Origin: Blumeriella jaapii
Lineage: Eukaryota > Ascomycota > Leotiomycetes > Helotiales > Drepanopezizaceae
NCBI GenBank assembly: GCA_009599575.1
Contig: VWND01000031.1
Coordinates: 1 to 64,000, forward strand
Length of the DNA: 64,000 bases
Direction: 5' to 3'
Of this stretch, positions 21,720-33,871 are shown one piece after another. The notes under the pieces are model-generated. The model saw nothing but the letters and a program-made list of their open reading frames with translations, was not told where the DNA came from and did not search any database. A program made the position numbers and the translations under genes. The stretch's first letter is position 1; each line of letters begins with the position of its first letter.

Positions 21720-24020
21720 AAAGAAAAAAAAAAAATAATAAAAAAGGAATCGTTAGCTTAAAAAAATGGTAATATGATTTTTTATATTATTTTATTGGCG
21801 TCGTTATCGAAATTGGCACCGCGAATGAAATTCGATTTTTTCGCGCTTCGCATAGCGTCGTAGATTTGCTATAATTGATTAAGGTTTTTGTTACGTTTTA
21901 CAGCGTCGTTTTAATAGCGAAATTGAATTTTTCGAAAATGCAAATAAAAGATTTTAATATAACGAGCGTAAAAAACTGTAGAAAAATAAAACTTCGGCTA
22001 ATAAAACTTGCGTTTATTACAGTTTAATAAAATTTAATATTCGGCCAATCAAACTTTTTTTAAAATTATATTATAATTTCCGAGGTTAATAATTAAAAAA
22101 AAAGTAAACGATTATATTCGGTTGTTAATAATAAAATTAAAAAGCGTAAAATATATAATTAAATGGCCACGAGCTTTATTATACTTTTTTACAAAAAAAA
22201 AAGCCGGAAAAGGTTAAATCAAAAGTTTTAAAAAAAAAAAAAAAATTTAATTAGCGCCGAATCGATTAACGTATAACCGTTCGCTTTAAAATCGGCGAGC
22301 GCTTTTATTTTGTACGAAAAATTATTTTTAATAAATATAACGGGGATTGTTAATAAATCGCTATTAAAAAGCTTTCGAATATTAAAATAACGCATATCGC
22401 GCAATACGCTTAAAAAGAAAGCTTTGCTTAGGCCTGAGCGTTTTTTCGATTGGCGGGAAAGCTTTCGATTTTTTCGTATGCGTTTTGGAAATCGTTTGAA
22501 AAAGGATTTTCGTTTTTATTATTATTATTAAAAAGCGAATTTTCGGCCGGCTCGATTTCGTTTATATTTATTAGCTTAGAAAAGCCTTTGGATAGAACCG
22601 AAGGTCGGCTCGTAAAAGGTCGCGCAAATTAGCTTTTCTGAACTTTTTAATATAAAATAAAAAACGAACGTTGTTGTTGATTCGATCGAAAAGAAAAACG
22701 CGAAAAAAGGCGTTTTGGCGTAAAAAAAAAGGAAAAACAAAGGATTAAGAAAAAGCTTATAAAACATTTAAACGATTTTCGTACGTACGATTTGATTCGT
22801 AATACGCTTTGGTTAAAAATCTATTATTTTAATAAATAATAAATTTGGTTGAAAAGCGATTCGCGTATAAAATTCGTTTAGCCAATTAATTTTGCTTTTT
22901 TTAACGGACGGCGGTGAGCCAATTTTTAAAAATCGTTATACGCGCTTATTTTAAATGCAGTTTTTTTCGTAAACGTTTTAATATTTTATTGCGAAAAGCG
23001 TTTCGAAGCTGTTTGTTAATTCGTATTTAAGCGTTCGCTGCGAAAATGGAAAATCGCAGATAAAATCGCTAAAAATCGTCGTGCGTATTTATTATAAATA
23101 TTTTGAATTCGTTTTCGGCTTTTTAAACGTCGGAAAGGTCGGCCAGGAAATCGGCGATTTTTTTTATTAATTTTTCGGAAGAAATAGGATCGGAACGGTT
23201 TAAAATACGCGAAGTAAAAAACTTTTTTGCCACGCTTTCGGTTTGATCGAATATATAATTTTTACAAAATCGATCGCTAACGAAATAATTATAATAAAAT
23301 TCGAAATTGTCGAGAATTTTAGTTTTTTAATAGCGTGTTTTGTAATTTTTATTATTATTTAATTTAAATTTAAAGTTCGGAACGCGTTTTATACGAGCTA
23401 GTCGAAAATTAGCAAATAAATGGAAATTATAGCGTTTAAAAAGCGCGCTAAAGTTTTGGCCGTTATAAAAAGATTTAAAAAAAGTTCGCGAAAAGCGTGG
23501 AAATTAATTTGCAACGTTTGTTAATTAAAATAAAACGTTGCGAAAAAGGGAAAAAGCAGCAAATTCGCGATTAGCAGAAATACGTTCGATAAATTTTATT
23601 AAACGCTTTGATTAAGGGGTTTGTCGCAATCGTATAATTTTTAAAAGTTGTCGTTTACGCTTTTGCGCTTTTTTTAATTGATTTTGCAAAAGTTTTAACT
23701 GAACGCTTTTAGCGCTAGGTTGCAAGGAAAAGATGGCAAGCGAAATAATTAACGTTCTGCCTTTTTTTTTGTTTTTTTTTTTTCGGAAGAAAATTGTTTT
23801 TCAAAAAAAAAAGCTTTTGGAAAAGGCTGCTTTTTCGCTGATTGAAAAAAAAAAGGTTAAAATGTTATAACAGAAGCTGAAAAGCTTTGCTAAAAAAAAA
23901 ATCGTTAAACAAAAGCCATTTTTCGCGAAGTGCGGAAATAAACTTTTTTACGACCGGTCGATTATTTTGGTATAACCCGTAAAAAATTCGAAAGAAAAAA
24001 TAGTTTACGCCGTCGCTAGC
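21720..24020 (-). pseudogene. A1 gag/protease region (heavily RIPped)
   Basis: Upstream of RT on the minus strand, collinear with A2 30900-33150. Stops are dense in all frames and I could not rebuild a capsid or zinc knuckle with confidence. The assignment rests on position between the 5' LTR and RT and on collinearity with A2 and A3. Confidence 0.55.
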
Positions 24021-24042
24021 GTAAAAAAAAAGTTGTTAATAA

Positions 24043-24311
24043 TATAACGATTTAATTAATCGAAAGGCTAGGAGATTAATTAATTAATCGCCGTGTTTAT
24101 ATAATATAAAAAACGAGCTTTTGGTTTTGTAATAAAAATATTTATTTAAAATCAATAATTGCAAAAAATAAAAGTTGCTAAAAGAAAAAAATCTTATATA
24201 TATAAATAGTTTTCATAATTAATAGAAAGACCCATCAGAAGACCAGGGAGCTTGCAGCTACACGTGGTTGCTGGGGTGACACGAGAGGTGGCAACAGAGT
24301 GAGTCGTCACA
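24043..24311 (-). repeat. A1 5' LTR
   Basis: 269 bp. It begins TATAACGA (RIPped TGTGACGA) and ends intact TCGTCACA, then GCAAG. Its right third (AAGACC..GGAGCTTGCAGC..GTGACACGAGAGG) keeps many CpA sites lost from the left part. No clear tRNA-complementary primer site follows it. Confidence 0.93.
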
Positions 24312-27035
24312 GCAAGTATATAATATCGTTATTTTAAATTAATAAATAGTTTTCGTAAAAATATTTATAAAATAATTCGATATAATAATTAAAAACATTA
24401 ACGAATTTTTATTCGATTACAAAAGCTTCGTTAAAATTAAATTTGTTCGTAAAAGCTTTGATTACGACAAATTTCTGCTGAATTACGATAACGCTTTAAA
24501 AGCTTTCGCCGAAGCAAAAAAAGCTCGAAATAATAAAAAAAAAATAACAAATCGAATATTGCGCTTTTTATTAAATTAACGAAAAAAAAAAATTTAAAAA
24601 TACGTTTTTAGCAAAATCACCGGTGTTATTTTACTTCGGCATTTCGCTCGCTTTTTCGAAATTATTACTTTTATTAAAAAAAAAGTCTGAGTATTAAACG
24701 TTTATATTTTTAAAACGCAAGCTTTGAAAGCTAATAATTTAAAAGTCCGCAGATTCACAGGTTTTTTTATAGCTGTTTGCAAATTAATCGACGACGCTAT
24801 ACAATCGTTAAAAAGAATTTTAATCGGCTGCGAAACTTTAAATTTAATTTTTTTTTAAAATAAAAAATTAAGCGTCGCTAAATGCGGCATTTTTATATCG
24901 AAGAAAAAAACGACGCTATTCCGATATTTTAAATTTACGACGACGAAAAAAACGAAAAAACTAATATTATTTTCGTTTAATTCGAAAAAATATACGCGGT
25001 AATAATTAATATTTTTAAAGCAGCTAAGATTATTCGGCGATTTTTATTTTTAATTATCGAAAACGAATCCGAAAACGAAATCAAAAGCGTAATAATAAAT
25101 AACCGCTTATTCGAATACAAAAAATCTATTATATTTGTAAAAACGATTTCGGAAAAAATAAAAATAAAAAACGTAGAAAAGCGCGCCGATATTTTCGAAA
25201 TTTTTTTTATTCGGAAAAAAAAACTATTCGCGTCGTTAGCAAAAAAAGCACCGCGAATAAAAACAGCCGGAAATCGACGCCGAATTATAATTTTTAAGCT
25301 AATTAATAAAAAACGCGACGATTTTACGAAATCAGATTTAAAAAACGCCGGTATTTCGAAAAAAAAAAATTTAAACGATTTTAAATTTGATTTTTCGAAA
25401 TTAAATACGCAAATATTAAAAACGCTTGCTGCGTTTAAAAACGTCGTATTATTATCGCTAATATTTTAGATTTTAATAAAAGTATTTAAAATTTCGATTA
25501 TTATACGATTCGACCGAAAAAATTTAAAAAAAAATATCGAAATTATCGCGGAAAAAATTATATAAAAAATATAAAATTAAATTATTTTGCTTAAAACTTT
25601 CGCTTTCGACGACGAAACGATTTAAAAGTTTTATTTCGATATTTTTATATAAAAATCAAATAAATTCGTCAGCTTTTCTTTTTTTGCTTCGAACGAAAAC
25701 TAAACCAAGCTTTTTTCGGAAAATTATAAATATAATACGCCGAACAAAACAAATAAAAAAAACTTTTGAAAACGATAATTCGTTTTTATTCGAACTTTTT
25801 TTCGCTAAAAAACTTCGATTTTTTAATTTCGTTTTTACGAATAATATTAACGCTAAAAAAAACGGCAAATTCAGCTATTTTTATATGCGTTATTACGCGG
25901 CGTATTACGATTTAATTACAAAAAAAATCGATATTATCGGCTTCGCTGATCGATTCGCTGCTATTAAAAATTCGAATTACGACGTATTCGAAATTAATTT
26001 TAATAATTAATTTATATTCCGACGAAAAACTGCGAAAATTATTAAAACGCGTGCTAAAACTTATTTAAGCTACGCAAATTTCAAAACAGATTTTAAAGTT
26101 TTTAACGCGATTATAAAACTCGATTAAAACGTAAAAAAATAAAAGTAACGAGTATTTCCAAAAGCCGACTTTTTTGGCCTTTCGACCGAAAATATATTTT
26201 AAAATCTATTTGAATTAAATTGCGAATTCGTTAATTACGTAAAGTTTTATAACGGAAAAAACAAGCTATTGCTGTATTTTATAAAAAAAAAAAAAAATTA
26301 TATATAAGTATTATTTTCGATTAATTAAAATTTAAAAAACGCCTACAACTTTTTTCGCTAATATATTATATAATTTTATTTAATAAGTTTTTAAAATGCA
26401 TTCCGGCTTTTATTTCGCCGTTTTAATTATTCGGAACTCCGGAAACTGCTGCTTCGTAGCTTATTTTAACGTTTCGATCGTTTTAGATTTCGCTGGTCCC
26501 GACCGTATTATAATTATAAAATTCGATATCGCCGATTTTTAAAAAAAAAAAAATCGAAGATTTTACCGACGCCATTTTCGATTATTACGTTCTGTTTGTA
26601 TTTGTATATAATTCGGAAATAATCGAAGCTTATTTGCAATTTTATTACGACGTTAAGCTAATTAAAACTATTTAAAAAGGCCCAGCTTTTTTATATTTTA
26701 GCGCGTTTAAAACAATGGCCTTAATTATTTTATCGGATTACGAAACCGAAAGCTACGAAATAAAAAATAAAATAATTTTTATCAGCTTTTCGATTAAGCA
26801 AAAGGTTTTCGTTAGATTTAGAATTTAAAAAACCGACGGCGCAATATTAATTTATTCGAATAATTATACGGCGCAGAAATACAAAAATCATTTCGAAAAC
26901 GACGCTTCGATAAATAATTTAATATTATTTGTTTTGCGACGAAAGCAATTATAGCATTTTCGATGGTTTCGATTACAAACGATTATTTCCGAACCATTTC
27001 GTGAAATAGTTTTTTTTACAGGTTTCGGAGCCTTT
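24312..27035 (+). mobile_element. E2, segment 2
   Basis: Resumes E2 after A1 (GCAAG duplicate at 24312-24316). Collinear with E1 57480-60200. Ends at the left target duplicate CCTTT (27031-27035) of A2. Confidence 0.92.
24317..27035 (+). pseudogene. E2 extra ORF (post-integrase), main part
   Basis: Same reading as the extra ORF of E1, starting in segment 1 at about 17800 (ATA where ATG is expected) and ending in segment 3. Readable stretches: NEFLFDYKSFVK-like near 24400; the open frame at 25684-26010 with NFVFTNNINAKKNGK, MRYYAAYYDLITKKIDIIGF and ADRFAAIKNSNYDVFEINFN; and ILSDYETESYEIKNKI near 26735. Stops are TAA/TAG at positions where E1 or codon logic gives Gln or Trp. No known domain recognised. 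A1 and A2 both landed inside this ORF. Confidence 0.6.
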
Positions 27036-27301
27036 TGTAACGATCTAATCAGTCGAAGGGCTGGGAAATCAGTCAACTGGTCGCCGTGTTCATATGGTAT
27101 GAAAAACGAGCCTTTGGTTTTGTAACAAAAATATTCATTTAGAATTAACAACTGCAGAAGGCAGAAGTTGCTAAAAGGAAAAAGCCTTATATATATAAAT
27201 AGTTTCTATAATTGATAAGGAGATTTATCAGAAGATCAAGGAGCTTGCAATTATACGTAATTGCTGGGATAACGCGAGGGGCAAACGAGTAAGTCGTTAT
27301 A
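27036..27301 (-). repeat. A2 3' LTR
   Basis: Starts TGTAACGATC and ends TCGTTATA. 266 bp; shorter than the A1 LTR because AGAGGTGGCAACAGAGTG is replaced by AGGGGCAAACGAGT-type sequence near the end. The same variant occurs in its partner LTR. Confidence 0.93.
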
Positions 27302-27319
27302 TTACTCCCCCGTCCGAAA

Positions 27320-30300
27320 AACGCGCTTTCGAGCTTTTATCTATTGGTACGTTATTATTCAAATAATCGTACGAATTTAAATTTTCGAAATACGCTTTCA
27401 GCCAGTTTATAAATTTTGCAGAAGGACCGGAAAGCTTTTTATACGCCAAATGGAAATCGCGCATTTTTAAGGGAGCGTATATAAAATCAGACGCGGAGTA
27501 TTATATGAGATTTTTATTTAAGCTTATTTAAAAAGCTTTGTATTAAAAGGTTTTCCGTTGTATTCGATAGGCGATTAATTTTTCGATTTCGTATTTAAGT
27601 TTATTAATTATATTAATAAATTTAAAAGCTAAGTTAATTTGATCTGAAAGCGCGTTGTCAGCTGTTTTACGCAGTCGATTAGCGTGGAAAACTGAATGTA
27701 CGTTTATAATACTAGAAAGGTTTAGCTTAAAAACGTTATCGAAAATTTTGATTATAATTTTGAAAAAGCCGTTTATAGGATTGTCGAGCTTGCAAAAGGG
27801 CCGGAAGGTCGGAAATAAACGCATATCGAGCCAAACGTAGTCGCTAACGTTAAAATCGATCGCGCGGCGGGATTTATTCGTATTTTTTTTTATTTTATCG
27901 TAGGTTTGTTAAAAATGCGATTTGGCGAGGTTCCAGGCGTCGTAATGGCGGCGAGCGTACGCACGAGCTTCGTTTGCGTTTAATTTATATAAAAAATTAG
28001 AAAAAAAGGAAATATCGAGCTTTCAGTTTTAATTAATATAGGAAATATAATCGTATACAATTTTAAAAAATGAAAAGCTATTTAGATTTTCGTAAAAAAG
28101 GATTATTTAAGCGAAATCTATTATTAAAAAAAATTCGTTTTAATCGTTTTGATAAAAATTTACGAAAGGTCGAAAGCGTTTTTGCAGGTATTAATTATAA
28201 ATTTCGGTCTGACCATCGGTTTCAGAATAAGCGGCTGTCGAAAGCTTTAATTGCGTACCGAATATTTTATTTAATTTAAATTAAAAAATTAATTAATATT
28301 AAAGGCCACGATCGCTAATAATACTTTTTAAAAGGCCAAAATACTTATATACGTGGAATATATATAATTTAGCGAAGCTTCGAGCGTCGATATTTTTATA
28401 ACAGAAAATCGAAATAGCTTGCTTAGAAAAGCGATTTATTATTACGAATATATTATCGTAATCGTGTTTGTTTTTATTAAAATTGCAAAAGTTTATTATA
28501 ACGTGTTTTCAAAAGTGGTCAGAAACAGAAAAAGGCTAAAAAAGGCCGGAGCGCTTATTTTTTAAAACAAAACTTTTTCGATAAGCGTAGCAGTTGCGAT
28601 AATATTATTTTACAAAAGCTGTTATATTTCGCTAATAATATTAGTTCGAAAGCAATTGCGTAGTTTTGCGAGCGCTGGAATAAACGGTAAAAATTTAGTC
28701 GTATATTTTTCGTATAAAAGCTAAACGAAAATAATCGACGTTTAATATTATTAAGCGATCGTAATATAACAGCAAATCGCGTTTAAATATATACGAAAAC
28801 GAAATATTATTATCGTCGTTTTTTTTCGTAGCGTTTCGTACAGCTTTTTTTCGAAGGGCTATCAAGCTGCTAGCTATACGATTAGCGTAGAGAATTTGGT
28901 TAACGATACGAAATGCGAAAAAAAAATCAGCTATTTCAACGATAAAAACAGCTGTTTCGAAAGCCGTAGAAAATCGAAGTTTTTTAATTAAAAAGCGATA
29001 ATCGATCTGATCGGCTCGAAAAAAAATTTGCAGGCGCTGAGTGCGTTTAAAAAAGTTTTAACGGTCGAATTCGCTCGTACGACGTATTAATGCGTTAGCC
29101 AAAAAATTGTATTTATTTAGTTTATACGTAATAAAAAAATTGTAGTCGGCGAGAAACTCGGCCTAGCGTGCTTATCGAGCGTTTAAAAATTTAAAAATTA
29201 TAAAATACTTTAAAGTTTTGTAATTAATAATAATTTTAATTTAATAAATTAAACCAATTAGTTTAATACGAAAGTTGCCTAGAAATCTTACGATTGCGAG
29301 CATTTTTTTATCGTATACGACGTAGTTTAGCTTTGCGAAAATTATAGTTTTGCTGAAATAAGCGATTAAAAGCCAGTCGTTATTATAAAATTGCGAAAAT
29401 ACAAAAGTTATTACGCCGTCGAAAACGTTAGTTTTTAATATACAAGAAAGGTTTTGCCTGTAATATTATAAAACTGATGCAGTAATAAAAGTTAATATAA
29501 AAAGATCGAAACTCTTTTGATATTTAAAAATGAAATTATAAAAAACGTTAGCTTTAGTTAAATAAATCAAAGGTTTTGCAATTATACCGTAGTTTCGAAT
29601 AAAACGTCGGTAAAAATTACAAAAACCAAAAAAACTTTATATATTTTTTACAATAATAAAAAGCTTTTAATAAGCGATCACGAAGACTTTTTTTGGATTT
29701 ATTTTTAAGCTTTTAATAAAAATAATAAAGCTTAAGTAACGGATTCGAATAACGTTAAATTTAGATTTTCGAATATCGGCCTGTAATTTAGCGTTAGCGA
29801 GCTTTTGAAACATTTTACGAACGTATATAACGTATTTCAAAAGGTCGGACGAATAAATAAAAATATTATTTAAATATGCAATATAAAAATCGTTTAAATA
29901 ATCGAAAAAAACGTCGTTTATATAACGTTAGTAAATTGCGAATTTATTAATAAAGCCAAAAGGTAGCATTTTGCATTTATAGGCGCCGTAACGCGTACGA
30001 AACGTCGTTAATTTTTTATTAACGGGATTTATTCGAATTTTGTAAAAAGCTTAACGAATATCGAGCTTCGTAAAAATACGCGCTTTCGAAAAACGAGCAA
30101 AGGTTTTATCGATAAAAAAAAAAAAGTAGCGATTTTTACGAATAATATTATTAAAAGTTCGATAGTCGATATAAAAACGCAATAAATCGTCGGGTTTTTT
30201 AGCGAAAAACATTAGAACAGCGAAAAAAGCGGTAAAAGATTCGATAAAGCTTTTGTTAAAATTATTTTACAAATAGGTTTTAATAATTTCGAGCTTTGGA

Positions 30301-30900
30301 ATCGATATTTTGTATAAAAAAGTGTATTTCAGCTTTTTTTATTTATAATAAACTCGATCTTATGGTCGTAAAACCGGTAAAAGGCTAGCTCGTTGCTGGC
30401 GGCCTTAAAAAACACGTATTCGAGGTTTTTGTATTCCGGAGAAAAAGATTCGAAAAAAGATTTATTCGAAGTTAACTTTGCTAAGCTAATTGAAAAGGTC
30501 GAAATCGATATTTCGTTGGTTTTAAAACGTTCGAAAAAACTGTAAAATTAGATTTTAAAAGAAATATTATACGTAAAATCGTCTAGTATTTTATCAATTT
30601 TATATAAAAAGGTTGAAAACATTTTAACTGCTTTTTTTCTGAAAATCAGCTTGAAAGCGTATATAATAATCTGACAGATAAAAATTAAATAAGCAGTGGG
30701 TTAAGGAACTCGTTTTCGAACTGGTCGTTTAAAAAGTTTAAAAGATGGCTTATTTAAACTATCGATTATATTAAGCTGAAAGGCCATCGCGGCGAAAGCC
30801 TTTTTTCGGTCTTTGATATAATTGTTTTTCGTAAAACGAAAAAGCTGTTTTGACGAAAAGAAAAAAAAAGAAAAAGAAATAATAAAAAAAAATCGTTAGC
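27320..30900 (-). pseudogene. A2 pol: RT, RNase H, integrase, chromodomain
   Basis: Collinear with A1 pol. RT catalytic box YLNNI at 29862-29876 (Asp-Asp to Asn-Asn). The integrase end reads FCKLDNPINGFFKI and VHSVFHANRLRK (27543-27824), followed by KYEIEKLIAYRIQRK. Stops are mostly of RIP type. The A1 and A2 copies can be used to infer each other's ancestral codons. Confidence 0.86.
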
Positions 30901-30929
30901 TTAAAAAAATGGTAGTATAATTTTTTATA

Positions 30930-33170
30930 TTATCCTATTAGCGTCGCTATCGAAATTAGCACCGCGAATAAAATTCGACCTTTTCGCGTTTCGCATAACG
31001 TCGTAAATCTGTTATAATTAATCAAGGTTTTTGTCACGTTTCACAACGTCGTTTTAATAGCGAAATTGAATTTTTCGGAAATGCAAATAAAAGATTTTAA
31101 TACAACGAGCGTAAAAGGCTATAAAAGAATAAAACTTCGGCCAATAAAGCTTGCGTTTATTACAATCTAATAGAATTTGGTATTCGGCCAACCAAGCTTT
31201 TTCTAGAATTATATTATAATTTCCGAAATTAATAATTAAAAAAAAAGTAAACGATTATATTCGATTGTTAATAATAAAGTTGAAAAGCGTAAAATATATA
31301 ATTAAATGGCTACGAGCTTTATTATACTTTTTTACAGGAAAAAAAGCCGGGAAAAATTAAATCAAAAATTTAAAAAAAAAAAAAAAGATTTGATCAGCGC
31401 CGAATCGATTAACGTATAATCGTTCGTTTTAAAATCGGCGAGCGCTTTTATTTTATACGAAAAGCTATTTTTAATAAATATAACGGAAATTGTTAATAAA
31501 TCGCTATTAAAAAGCTTTCGAACGTTAAAATAACGCATATCGCGTAATACGCTTAAAAAAAAGGTTTTGCTTAGGCCTGGGCGTTTTCCCGATTGGCGAA
31601 AAAGCTTTTAATTTTCTCGTGTGCGTTTTGGAAATCGTTTGAAAAAGGATTTTCGTTTTTATTATTATTATCAAAAGGCGAATTTTCGGCCGGTTCGACC
31701 TCGTTTATATTTATTAGCCTGGAAAGGTTTTTGGGTGGAACCGAGGGTCGGCCCGTAAAAGATCGTATAAATTGGCTTTTCTGAATTTTTTAATATAAAA
31801 TAAAAAACGAGCGTTGCCGTTGGTCCGATCGAAAAGAAAAAACGCCAGAGGGAGCGTTTTGGCGTGGAGGAAAAGGAAAAACAAGGGGCTGAAAGAGAGC
31901 TTATAAAGTATTCGGACGATTCTCGTACGTACGATTTGACTCGTAGTACGTTTTGATTAAAAACCTGTTATTTTAATAAATAATAGATTTAATTAAAAAG
32001 CGATTCGCGTATAAAATTCGTTTAGCTAATTAATTTTGTTTTTTTTAACGAACGGCGGTAAATTAATTTTTAAAAGTCGTTATACGCGCTTATTCCAAAT
32101 GCAGCTTTTCTCGTAGACGCTTTGGTATTTTATCGCGAAAAGCGTTTCGAAACTGTTTATTAATTCGTATTTAAGCGTTCGCTGCGAAAATGGAAAATCG
32201 CAGGTAAAAGCGTTAAAAATCGTCGTGCGTATTTATTATAAGTATTTTAAATTCGTTTTCGGTTTTTTAAACGTCTGAAAAGTCGGCCAGGAAATCGGCG
32301 ACCTTTTTAATTAATTTTTCGGAAAATATAAAATCGGAACGGTTTAAAATACGCGGGGTCAAAAACTTTTTTGCTACGCTTTCGGTTTAATCGAATATAT
32401 AATTTTTACGAAATCGATCGTTAGCGAAGTAATCGTAGTAAAATTCGAAATTGTCGAAAACTTTAGTTTTTTAATAGCGTGCTTTGTAATTTTTACTATT
32501 ATTTAATTTAAATTTAAAATTCGGAACGCGTTTTATACGAGCTAATCGAAAATCAATAAATAAATGGAATTCATAGCGTTTAAAAAGCGCGCTAAAGTCT
32601 TGGCCGTTAAAAGAAAATTCAAAAAAAATTCGAAAAAAACGTAAAAATTAATTTGCAGCGTTTGTTAATTAAAATAAAACGTTGCGAAAAAAAAAAAAAG
32701 CAGCAGATTCGCGATTGGCAGAAGCACGTTCGATAGATTTTATCAAACGCTTTAATTAAAAAGTTTGTCGCAGTCGTATAATTTCCAAAAGTTGTCGTTT
32801 ACGCTTTTGCGCTTTTTTTAGTTGATTTTGCAAAAGTCTTAATTAAACGCTCTTAGCGCTAGGCTGTAAGAAAAAGGTGGCAGGCGAAATGGTTAGCGTT
32901 CTGCCCTTTTTTTGTTTTTTTTTCCTCGGGGGAAGAACTGTTTTTCAGAAAAAAAAGCTTTTGAAGAAGGCTGCTTTTTCGCCGATTGAAAGGGGGGTTA
33001 AAGTATAATAGCAAGAGCTGAAAAGCTTTGCTAAAGGGAAGATCGTTGAACAAATGCTATTTTTCGCGAAATGCGAAAATAAGCTTTTTTACGACCGGTC
33101 GATCATTTTGGTATAATCCGTAAGAAATTCGAAGAAAGAAATAATTTACGCCGTCGCTAGCGTAGAAAAA
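30930..33170 (-). pseudogene. A2 gag/protease region
   Basis: Between the 5' LTR and RT on the minus strand and collinear with A1 and A3. It is less A/T-converted near 31800-31930 and 32870-33010, where GAGGGAGCG and GGGGGAAGAAC-type words survive. The minus frames at 32859-33053 and the LTR-overlapping 33057-33512 are not convincing genes. No capsid motif identified. Confidence 0.5.
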
Positions 33171-33183
33171 AAGTTGTTGATAA

Positions 33184-33449
33184 TATAACGATTTAATTAA
33201 TCGAAAGGCTGGGAGATTAGTCAATTGGTCGCCGTGTTCATATGATATAAAAAACGAGCTTTTGGTTTTGTAACAAAAATATTCATTTAAAATCAACAAC
33301 TGCAAAAAGCAGAAGTTGCTAAGAAAAAAAAGCCTTATATATATAAATAATTTCCACAATTGATAGGAAGACCCACCAGGAGACCAGGGAGCTTGCAATT
33401 GTACGTAGTTGCTGGGGTGACGCGAAGGGCAAACGAGTGAGTCGTCACA
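33184..33449 (-). repeat. A2 5' LTR
   Basis: Begins TATAACGA (RIPped) and ends TCGTCACA followed by CCTTT. 266 bp. Confidence 0.93.
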
Positions 33450-33655
33450 CCTTTTTAAAAGCATTCGTCGGTAAATAACCGTGGTCCGACCTATTAGTTT
33501 TACGCGAAGCAAAAGCGTTAATCGGTTTTAATTACGACGAATTAATCGATTATTTTTACGATTTTAATATAAGATTTTTCAACGCTTTTTGCAAAGCGTG
33601 GGATTATATACAAAAGCTGAAATTTATTATTTACGAAGAAAAGTCGTGGAAAGCC
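33450..33655 (+). mobile_element. E2, segment 3 (ends at a breakpoint)
   Basis: Continues E1-like sequence (60187 to about 60378): FVGK, WSDL, AKALIGFNYDELIDYFYDFN are readable on +. Identity to E1 stops after AAAGC near 33655. The last about 200 bp of the extra ORF and the 3' LTR of E2 are absent. Confidence 0.88.
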
Positions 33656-33871
33656 GTATGCTGGAGAACAGGTAGGCGAAGGGCTTAGAATATCAAGGTG
33701 CAGAACCTGGAAGAGGTTCTGCTAGAAGGACTATATACATATAGGTTTAAGGTTCGGCAGGGGCCGGAAGGCCGAAGGGCCGAAGGGCCAAGGGGCCAAG
33801 GGGCCAAGGGGCCAAGGGGCCAAGGCCGGGAAGCCGAAGGGCCGAGGGGCCGAACGGGCCACGTCGTTACA
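33656..33871 (-). other. GC-rich un-RIPped insert with GGGGCCAA minisatellite
   Basis: About 216 bp of GC-rich sequence in an AT desert. From 33758 to 33850 it consists of GGCCGAAGG / GGGGCCAA units. On the minus strand it begins TGTAACGACGTGGCCCG, which looks like the 5' end of an LTR. The other end has no matching terminus or target duplication. It is unique in the window, which would explain why it escaped RIP. It sits exactly where E2 stops and the inverted E3 fragment starts, so it marks a rearrangement. The Gly/Arg/Pro frames through it on both strands are repeat artefacts. Confidence 0.6.

Larger units (their letters stand above)
17900..24311 (-). mobile_element. A1: complete family-A chromovirus-type LTR retrotransposon, RIP-degraded
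   Basis: Bounded by 269-bp LTRs with TG...CA ends (TGTGACGA / TCGTCACA, partly RIPped). A perfect 5-bp target duplication GCAAG flanks it (17895-17899 and 24312-24316). The element runs on the minus strand: 5' LTR right, 3' LTR left. Internal order from right to left is gag, (protease), RT, RNase H, integrase with chromodomain-like end, polypurine tract, 3' LTR. It is inserted in the extra ORF of E2. The paralogous site in E1 (57475-57485) is empty. Confidence 0.95.
27036..33449 (-). mobile_element. A2: complete family-A LTR retrotransposon, RIP-degraded
   Basis: 266-bp LTRs (27036-27301 and 33184-33449), flanked by CCTTT at 27031-27035 and 33450-33454. Minus orientation, with the same internal order as A1 and length 6,414 bp against 6,412. 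The paralogous site in E1 (near 60187, GAGCCTTTTCAAAAGC) is empty. Many sites that are T or A in A1 remain C or G here, especially near the 5' LTR. Confidence 0.95.
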
